A stretch of DNA of 64,000 nt from Oceanospirillaceae bacterium ASP10-02a (GTDB lineage Bacteria; Pseudomonadota; Gammaproteobacteria; Pseudomonadales; Balneatricaceae), in contig CAJIZL010000006.1 of assembly GCA_905182035.1 (NCBI GenBank), positions 62,001 through 126,000 of the forward strand. The letters are read 5' to 3'. The position numbers and the translations under genes were made by a program. Shown here one piece after another: positions 58,774-64,000 of this stretch; position 1 is the stretch's first letter, and each line of letters starts with the position of its first letter. The notes beneath the pieces were generated by a model, which was not told where the DNA came from, searched no databases, and worked only from the letters and a program-made list of their open reading frames with translations.

Positions 58774-59922
58774 TTACTTACTTGATTGATCAATCAAATG
58801 TTGGGGAAAGTCCTCAATTTTTTCACAGCCAACCTGTTCCATAACCTGCTGAATCTGGCGTTTAAGAATTTCTAGGGCCTGGTTTCCGCCTTTTGCACCC
58901 ATCGCGCACGCGCCAAACATAGGGGCTCGGCCGAGGAAAGTGAACTTGGCACCTGACGCCAAGCTAGAAGCAATATCTGCACCTGATCGAATACCACCGT
59001 CCATCATCAAGGTGACTCTGTCGCTGTATTTTTTTGCCAGCTCTGTGAGTGGCTTGATGGTAGATTCTCCACAGTCCAGCTGCCTACCACCATGATTTGA
59101 AACGATTAAACCGTCCGCACCCAACCTAATGGCTAACTCAGCGTCTTCAGGATTGACGATGCCTTTGATCACCAGATTACCTTTCCACTGGTCACGAACC
59201 GCTTTGATTTTGTCTTCTGTTAAACGGCCAGAAAAGGTCTTATTCATAAACAGGCCGAGATGTTGCATGTTGAGCCCATTGGGAATGTATGGCTTCATGG
59301 TTTTAAATTCGGGTGATCCTGCAAAAAGCTGCTCTATGGCCCACCTCGGGTGAGTGGCTATTTGCAGAAGGTTTGCCAAGGTCATTTGTGGTGGGATAGA
59401 AAGACCGTTTCGAATTTCTTTAGGGCGGTAAGCAAACGTCGGTGTGTCGGCCAATAAAACCAATGTTTTACAGCCCGCCTGGGCAGCGCGCTCGAGGAGT
59501 TTATCGCGCAGTTCATTCGCTTTGGGGTGATAGAGCTGGAACCAGAAGTCACCTTCAGTAATTTCAGAAATGGTCTCAATACTCGCTGTTCCGACTGTAC
59601 TAAGGCAAAACGGTATATTGTGCTGTTTGGCAGCCTCTGCCAGAATTTCGCATGACTTAGGCCACATGAGTCCTTGAAGTCCAACAGGCGCTATACCGAA
59701 AGGGGCATCGTAGGTTTTACCAAATAAAGTGGTTTGTTGCGAAGCGCCATTGAATTTGCGTAAGTAGTACGGGCGAAGTTGAATATCTCGAATTTCTTTT
59801 GTATTACGAGCCAGGTTAATGTCAGAAAAACATCCCCCTGTAAGATAATCATAGGCAAAGCCGGGCATGCGTCGTTTCGCGCGTTCGGCTAGCATTTCGA
59901 TTGAGGGGTAGCGCACATCCAT
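58774..59922 (-). CDS. FMN-dependent 2-hydroxyacid dehydrogenase (LldD/glycolate oxidase family)
   Basis: 382-residue TIM-barrel flavoprotein oxidising an L-2-hydroxy acid such as lactate. Family landmarks are FAYDYLTGG near residue 22, APVGLQGLMWP, FCLSTVGTASIE, FWFQLYHPK, the FMN/substrate lysine in LVIKGIVNPEDA, the catalytic histidine in SNHGGRQLDCGEST and MMDGGIRSGADIASSLASGA. LLADTPTFAYRPKE replaces the usual TVDTPVxGxR, so substrate preference may differ from LldD. A FadR-type regulator is divergent, a typical arrangement for lactate genes. Confidence 0.86.
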   Translation of the reverse strand: MDVRYPSIEMLAERAKRRMPGFAYDYLTGGCFSDINLARNTKEIRDIQLRPYYLRKFNGASQQTTLFGKTYDAPFGIAPVGLQGLMWPKSCEILAEAAKQHNIPFCLSTVGTASIETISEITEGDFWFQLYHPKANELRDKLLERAAQAGCKTLVLLADTPTFAYRPKEIRNGLSIPPQMTLANLLQIATHPRWAIEQLFAGSPEFKTMKPYIPNGLNMQHLGLFMNKTFSGRLTEDKIKAVRDQWKGNLVIKGIVNPEDAELAIRLGADGLIVSNHGGRQLDCGESTIKPLTELAKKYSDRVTLMMDGGIRSGADIASSLASGAKFTFLGRAPMFGACAMGAKGGNQALEILKRQIQQVMEQVGCEKIEDFPQHLIDQSSK

Positions 59923-60118
59923 TTTATTTTATCTGCTCAGAGTTATTTTAAGGGTCATCTCAACTTTACTGGAGTTTAAAGGGTGGGATTGTGTTGTTGT
60001 AAAAACCAAATAATCTGTTACCTGTAGCTGTGGTGCAAAAGACTCAGTACATTATGCCCTTGGTGGTAGCTAGGCTCTAGTAGCTAGGGGTTATTTGGAG
60101 TAAAGTGATCTGACCAAA
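59923..60118. promoter_or_regulatory. Divergent control region with a 14-base-spaced direct repeat
   Basis: GTAGCTAGG occurs at 60066-60074 and 60080-60088, spaced by 14 bases, just upstream of the regulator gene. It could be the operator of that regulator, but GntR/FadR proteins usually bind short palindromes such as TGGTnnnACCA, which I do not see here. The rest of the gap is featureless. Confidence 0.35.
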
Positions 60119-60829
60119 GTGTCGGTATTTGATATGAACAAAGTAGAGATAATTAGTAAAGCTATTGAGGACGGTATCCGTCAGTGCCAATGGTTGCCGG
60201 GGAGTAAATTACCTGGGCAGTTGGCCCTTATGGAGCGGTTTGACGTGTCCCGTACCTGTTTACGTGAGGCTATGACAGGTTTAGAAATGAGAGGGTTAAT
60301 TACTAGTCGCCATGGTTCGGGTTGTTATGTGAATAACCTATTTGAGTTGCAATTTGCTGAACCTATGTCTGGTGTGGAACTTGATTCCGTGGCCTTGCAG
60401 CTATCCATCATGGAAATGCGGTTAGTGTTGGAGGGGGAGGCAGTGCAATATGTCTGTGAGCGCGCAACAGATGATGAATTAGCGGTTATAGCACATGGGT
60501 ATAAGGCCATTGGGCAGCGCCGTGGCAATGGTCTTCAAAGAGCCAAGGCGGACTTGAAGTTTCACATGCTTATTGCAGAGTCTAGCCACTGCCTCATTGT
60601 TGTGTCCTTAAGCCAGTTATTTTACCCCCAGTTTTTTAACGCTATTTACGGCTCTTTGTACAATGTTGCGGGGCACGATTTAAGCCTGTCCGATGAGGTT
60701 TCAATAGTTATCAGCGAGCAGCATCGAGCTATTTATGAAGCCGTCATGTTGCGGGATGGCGATGCTGCTAAGACCGCAGCCCAAGAGCATATTGGCTACT
60801 CAATGTCTTTACTGGAGAGCAGAGTTTAG
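60119..60829 (+). CDS. GntR-family regulator, FadR/LldR type (FCD)
   Basis: 236-residue regulator with an N-terminal winged HTH (about 10-75: PGSKLPGQLALMERFDVSRTCLREAMTGLEMRGLI, then the wing SRHGSGCYV) and a C-terminal FCD domain (about 85-230) with its helical metal/carboxylate site (EMRLVLEGEA, DLKFHMLIAESS, EQHRAIYEAV). Divergent from a 2-hydroxyacid dehydrogenase, so an LldR-like response to lactate or a related acid is likely. The GTG at 60119 lacks a well-spaced ribosome site; ATG 60134 (MNKVEII) is an alternative start. A terminator follows. Confidence 0.82.
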   Translation: MSVFDMNKVEIISKAIEDGIRQCQWLPGSKLPGQLALMERFDVSRTCLREAMTGLEMRGLITSRHGSGCYVNNLFELQFAEPMSGVELDSVALQLSIMEMRLVLEGEAVQYVCERATDDELAVIAHGYKAIGQRRGNGLQRAKADLKFHMLIAESSHCLIVVSLSQLFYPQFFNAIYGSLYNVAGHDLSLSDEVSIVISEQHRAIYEAVMLRDGDAAKTAAQEHIGYSMSLLESRV

Positions 60830-60891
60830 TTTGGTTTTTTTTGGGTAAGGCGAGATTGCAGGAAAGGCTTCAAGGCTTGTTCTTCAGGCTC

Positions 60892-60921
60892 AATGAGGGT
60901 AAAATTAGCCCCTCATTTTTT
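60892..60921 (+). terminator. Rho-independent terminator before thrS
   Basis: AATGAGGG (60892-60899) pairs with CCCTCATT (60910-60917) with a ten-base loop and a run of six T ending at 60921. It ends the FadR-type regulator transcript. If thrS transcription began upstream it could also act as an attenuator, but no leader peptide rich in threonine codons is seen. Confidence 0.8.
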
Positions 60922-60964
60922 GTGCTATCGTTGTCATGCTAAATGCAACAGCGTTTCACCCCAA

Positions 60965-60985
60965 GTGGCCTTTGGTAGGGGCCAC
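60965..60985 (+). promoter_or_regulatory. thrS leader hairpin mimicking the tRNA-Thr anticodon arm
   Basis: GTGGCC (60965-60970) pairs with GGCCAC (60980-60985), closed by a U-G pair, leaving a seven-base loop UUGGUAG. Read as an anticodon loop this places U at position 33, GGU at 34-36 and A at 37, as in tRNA-Thr(GGU). It is centred about 30 bases before the AUG, like the E. coli thrS operator to which ThrRS binds to block its own translation. Confidence 0.65.
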
Positions 60986-61004
60986 CACTGAGCAAGGAAA
61001 CTCT

Positions 61005-62924
61005 ATGCCTGTAGTTACTCTTCCTGATGGTAGTCAGCGCTCCTTTGATGCGCCTGTATCAATCTATGATGTTGCTTTTGACATTGGCCCAGGCCTTGCT
61101 AAAGCTGCTGTAGCTGGCAAGGTATCTGGCGAATTAGTTGATACCAGCTATATCATCAATGATGATATAGCTCTTGCTATTGTTACTTCAAGGGATGAAG
61201 AAGGCCTTGAAGTGATTCGTCATTCTTGTGCCCATATGATGGCGCAAGCAGTACAAGACGAATTTCCTGGCGCACAGGTGACCATTGGCCCTGTCATTGA
61301 AGATGGTTTTTTCTACGATTTTGCCTACGAGCGTCCATTTACCCCAGAAGATTTAATCAAAATTGAATCTCGTATGAAGGCCTTAACTAAGGAAAACCTT
61401 CAAGTTGAGCGCCGTATCATGAGCCGCAGTGATGCTGTTGCGTTTTTCAAGGACCTTGGTGAAGACTACAAGGTAGAAATTATTGACAGTATTCCTGGTG
61501 AGGAAGATCTATCTTTCTACAGTCAAGGTGGCTTTACAGATTTATGCCGGGGCCCTCATGTGCCTTCTACTGGCCACATTAAGTCTTTTAAGTTGATGAA
61601 AGTTGCTGGTGCATATTGGCGTGGCGATTCTAACAACGCTATGTTAACGCGTGTTTACGGCACAGCTTGGGCAGATAAAAAAGACCTTAAAGCCTACTTA
61701 CACCGCTTAGAAGAGGCAGAAAAGCGTGACCACCGTAAGTTAGGTAAGAAACTAGATTTGTTCCATACCCAAGAAGAAGCGCCAGGTATGGTGTTTTGGC
61801 ATCCAAATGGTTGGACTATCTACCAAGTGGTAGAGCGTTATATGCGTGAGCGCCAAATTGAAGGTGGCTATCAAGAAGTGAAAACCCCACAAGTGGTTGA
61901 TCGAAGCCTGTGGGAACGTTCTGGCCACTGGGATAAGTTTTCTGACATGATGTTTACCACATCTTCTGAAAATCGTGACTATGCAGTTAAGCCAATGAAC
62001 TGTCCATGTCACATTCAGATCTTTAACCAAGGGTTGAAGAGCTACAAAGAATTGCCTATTCGTATGGCTGAGTTTGGCTCGTGTCATCGCAATGAACCAT
62101 CGGGCACTTTGCACGGTATTATGCGTGTGCGTGCGTTTACCCAAGACGATGGCCATATTTTTTGCTCCGAAAGCCAGATGCAAGATGAAGTGGCTCGTTT
62201 TATTGACTTCTTGTACGATGTATATCGCGACTTTGGCTTTGACGATATCATCCTAAAGCTGTCTACCCGTCCAGAACAACGCGTAGGAGCTGACGAAGTT
62301 TGGGATCGTGCTGAGGCAGCTTTAGAAGAGGCACTAAATGCCAAACAATTACCGTTTGATATTTTGCCAGGCGAAGGTGCTTTTTATGGTCCTAAGATTG
62401 AATTCTCCTTGAAGGATTGTCTTGGCCGAGTTTGGCAGTGTGGCACTGTTCAAGTAGACTTTTCCATGCCGGGTCGCCTTGATGCGCAGTTTGTAAACGA
62501 AGCAGGTGATCGTGAAGTTCCGGTGATGTTACACCGTGCAACTTTGGGCTCATTTGAGCGTTTTTTAGGTATTTTGATCGAAAACTTTGCCGGTGCCATG
62601 CCACCTTGGTTAGCACCCAAACAAGTGTCGATTTTGAATATTACGGACAAACAAGCGCCTTTTTGCAAAGAAGTTGCAGAAAATTTGACAAAAATGGGCT
62701 TTAGGGCCGCTGCGGACTTGAGAAACGAAAAGGTAGGCTTTAAAATCCGCGAGCACACAATTCTTAAAGTTCCTTATTTGCTAGTTATTGGCGATAAGGA
62801 AGTTGAAACCCAAACTGTCACAGTGCGAACTCGTACGGGTGAAGATTTGGGTAATATGAGCCTACAATTATTTGCCGATTTGCTTAATGCAGACATCGCC
62901 AAATTAGGCCGCACTGAAGCGTAA
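61005..62924 (+). CDS. thrS: Threonyl-tRNA synthetase
   Basis: Class II synthetase of about 639 residues. An N-terminal TGS domain ([20 protein letters not shown]) is followed by the editing domain with [12 protein letters not shown] and the SAD motif, then the catalytic core: [25 protein letters not shown] with zinc ligand Cys, [30 protein letters not shown], and a C-terminal anticodon-binding domain. I start at ATG 61005, behind AAGGAAA, giving the family N-terminus [11 protein letters not shown] longer frame from 60936 would include the leader hairpin in coding sequence and is less likely. Autoregulation is suggested by that hairpin. Confidence 0.96.
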   Translation: MPVVTLPDGSQRSFDAPVSIYDVAFDIGPGLAKAAVAGKVSGELVDTSYIINDDIALAIVTSRDEEGLEVIRHSCAHMMAQAVQDEFPGAQVTIGPVIEDGFFYDFAYERPFTPEDLIKIESRMKALTKENLQVERRIMSRSDAVAFFKDLGEDYKVEIIDSIPGEEDLSFYSQGGFTDLCRGPHVPSTGHIKSFKLMKVAGAYWRGDSNNAMLTRVYGTAWADKKDLKAYLHRLEEAEKRDHRKLGKKLDLFHTQEEAPGMVFWHPNGWTIYQVVERYMRERQIEGGYQEVKTPQVVDRSLWERSGHWDKFSDMMFTTSSENRDYAVKPMNCPCHIQIFNQGLKSYKELPIRMAEFGSCHRNEPSGTLHGIMRVRAFTQDDGHIFCSESQMQDEVARFIDFLYDVYRDFGFDDIILKLSTRPEQRVGADEVWDRAEAALEEALNAKQLPFDILPGEGAFYGPKIEFSLKDCLGRVWQCGTVQVDFSMPGRLDAQFVNEAGDREVPVMLHRATLGSFERFLGILIENFAGAMPPWLAPKQVSILNITDKQAPFCKEVAENLTKMGFRAAADLRNEKVGFKIREHTILKVPYLLVIGDKEVETQTVTVRTRTGEDLGNMSLQLFADLLNADIAKLGRTEA

Positions 62925-62962
62925 GTATACGCTTCAAATTATGAATTAACGGAGATACCGAA

Positions 62963-63502
62963 ATTAAACGGGAATACACTAAGGGCAAAACAAAACGCCC
63001 AACAATTAACGAACATATTGAAGCGACAGAATGTCGCCTCATCGGTGCTGACGGCGAACAAGTCGGCATTGTTTCTGTAGCCGAAGCACTGCAAATGGCA
63101 GAAGCTGCCAAGCTGGATCTAGTTCAGATCGCAGCAGACGCTGAGCCCGTAGTCTGTAAGATTATGGACTATGGCAAGCAAGTGTTTGAAGTTAAAAAAC
63201 AGAAAGCAGCTGCTAAAAAGAAGCAAAAGCAGACGCAAGTGAAAGAAATCAAGTTCCGTCCCGGGACTGATGTAGGAGATTATCAGGTAAAACTACGCAA
63301 CCTGATCCGTTTCCTAGAGAATGGTGACAAGACGAAAGTAACCTTGCGTTACCGTGGTCGTGAGATGGCACACCAAGAATTGGGTATGGAATTACTCAAG
63401 CGTGTAGAAGTCGATTTGGCTGAATACGCTGGAGTAGAGCAATACCCAAAGATGGAAGGCCGTCAATTGACTATGGTGTTGGCACCAAAGAAAAGAAAGT
63501 AA
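62963..63502 (+). CDS. infC: Translation initiation factor IF-3 (AUU start)
   Basis: IF-3 binds the 30S subunit and checks the start codon and initiator tRNA. No ATG lies near the expected N-terminus. The frame from ATT 62963 reads [20 protein letters not shown], preceded by GGAG at eight to nine bases, and gives 179 residues as in E. coli IF-3. The familiar blocks [39 protein letters not shown] and [20 protein letters not shown] are present. The rare AUU start is the E. coli device by which IF-3 represses its own translation. It lies 38 bases behind thrS. Confidence 0.95.
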   Translation: MKREYTKGKTKRPTINEHIEATECRLIGADGEQVGIVSVAEALQMAEAAKLDLVQIAADAEPVVCKIMDYGKQVFEVKKQKAAAKKKQKQTQVKEIKFRPGTDVGDYQVKLRNLIRFLENGDKTKVTLRYRGREMAHQELGMELLKRVEVDLAEYAGVEQYPKMEGRQLTMVLAPKKRK

Positions 63503-63593
63503 CCCTTAAAAGTTACAATCGGGAGACCGTTTAAGAGTTTAGGTTCTTAATTGCGTCTTCATTAACAATCAACGAATGCGTGGAGTAAATGTA

Positions 63594-63788
63594 ATGCCTA
63601 AGATGAAATCTTGTAGCGGTGCTGCAAAACGATTCAAGAAAACTGCTAACGGTTTTAAACACCGTCAGTCCTTCACCAGTCATATTTTGACCAAAAAGAG
63701 TACTAAGCGTAAGCGTCATTTACGTGGCACTCTGCAGATTTGTGCTGCGGATAAGCCATTAGTAAGACGCATGTTGCCGTATATCTAA
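63594..63788 (+). CDS. rpmI: 50S ribosomal protein L35
   Basis: 64-residue basic ribosomal protein, [20 protein letters not shown] ... [25 protein letters not shown]. The ATG at 63594 follows GGAG at normal spacing, and an in-frame ATG at 63576 is rejected because it adds a non-homologous leader. In E. coli rpmI-rplT translation is repressed by L20. The 91-base gap after infC could hold such a site, but I cannot identify the pseudoknot by eye. Confidence 0.97.
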   Translation: MPKMKSCSGAAKRFKKTANGFKHRQSFTSHILTKKSTKRKRHLRGTLQICAADKPLVRRMLPYI

Positions 63789-63814
63789 TTAGTCACTGGT
63801 AAGGAGAAAGTATA

Positions 63815-64000
63815 ATGTCTCGCGTAAAACGTGGTGTCCAAGCACACCGTCGTCATAAGAAGATCCTCAAGCTAGCTAAGGGCTATTACGGTGCACGTAG
63901 CCGAGTATTCCGTGTTGCTAAGCAAGCCGTAATCAAAGCTGGCCAATATGCCTACCGCGACCGTCGTCAACGTAAGCGCCAGTTCCGTGCTCTATGGATT
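63815..64000 (+). CDS. rplT: 50S ribosomal protein L20, N-terminal part (cut by window edge)
   Basis: The first 62 residues of L20 are visible: [18 protein letters not shown] then [19 protein letters not shown] and [15 protein letters not shown], the family pattern of a long basic helix that binds 23S rRNA early in assembly. AAGGAGAAAG precedes the ATG. It follows rpmI by 26 bases. The remaining part lies beyond the window. Confidence 0.97.
   Translation, partial: MSRVKRGVQAHRRHKKILKLAKGYYGARSRVFRVAKQAVIKAGQYAYRDRRQRKRQFRALWI

Overview
The window is chromosomal DNA of a gammaproteobacterium. The evidence is the uninterrupted division and cell-wall cluster (mraZ to ftsZ) followed by lpxC-secA-argJ-mutT, a thrS-infC-rpmI-rplT cluster with an AUU start on infC, an E. 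coli-like class Ia nrdAB-ferredoxin set, and MetR-, RstA- and YgjP-type proteins. The GSNAKST loop of MurD and the class II DAHP synthase recall the Pseudomonadales/Cellvibrionales side of the class. A probable DMSP demethylase hints at a marine lifestyle. The genus cannot be named from the sequence. I saw no rRNA, tRNA, CRISPR array, insertion sequence or prophage.

Layout. 1-1.8 kb: tail of a Nudix hydrolase, a YgjP-like metalloprotein and a GntR regulator. 1.9-18.9 kb: the dcw cluster, all on the + strand with many 1-8 base overlaps, preceded by a promoter and three 10-base-spaced MraZ repeats. 19-24.5 kb: lpxC, secA, argJ, mutT. 24.5-26.6 kb: an MFS transporter with an unusual C-terminal array of 15-residue repeats, converging on mutT inside a long inverted repeat. 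26.9-32.4 kb: glycine cleavage genes gcvP and gcvH on the minus strand and gcvT on the plus strand, with an XRE-cupin regulator between them and matching palindromes at both promoters. 32.4-36.7 kb: sbcB, a YqaA-like membrane protein, yaaA, a P-loop kinase and kdsA. 36.9-40.8 kb: nrdA, nrdB and a 2Fe-2S ferredoxin behind two NrdR boxes. 40.9-47.1 kb: class II DAHP synthase, an RstA-like regulator with a sensorless histidine kinase, metR, argF, grxD and a 2-Cys peroxiredoxin. 47.3-53.8 kb: a six-gene mevalonate operon covering HMG-CoA synthase through IPP isomerase, unusual in this class. 54-55.9 kb: an Lrp-type regulator and a DmdA-like tetrahydrofolate enzyme, followed by 460 bases without a convincing gene. 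56.3-60.8 kb: DNA polymerase II, an FMN 2-hydroxyacid dehydrogenase and a divergent FadR-type regulator. 60.9-64 kb: thrS, with a leader hairpin resembling a tRNA-Thr anticodon arm, then infC, rpmI and the start of rplT.

How the genes work together. The first third builds the peptidoglycan precursor and the divisome, with LPS (lpxC, kdsA) and protein export (secA) alongside. The gcv genes and the DmdA-like protein both feed one-carbon units to tetrahydrofolate. The mevalonate operon would supply isoprenoids for undecaprenyl phosphate, the carrier used by MraY and MurG. Only sequence reading was possible: family calls rest on motifs, length and gene context, and regulatory calls on pattern matches that have not been tested.
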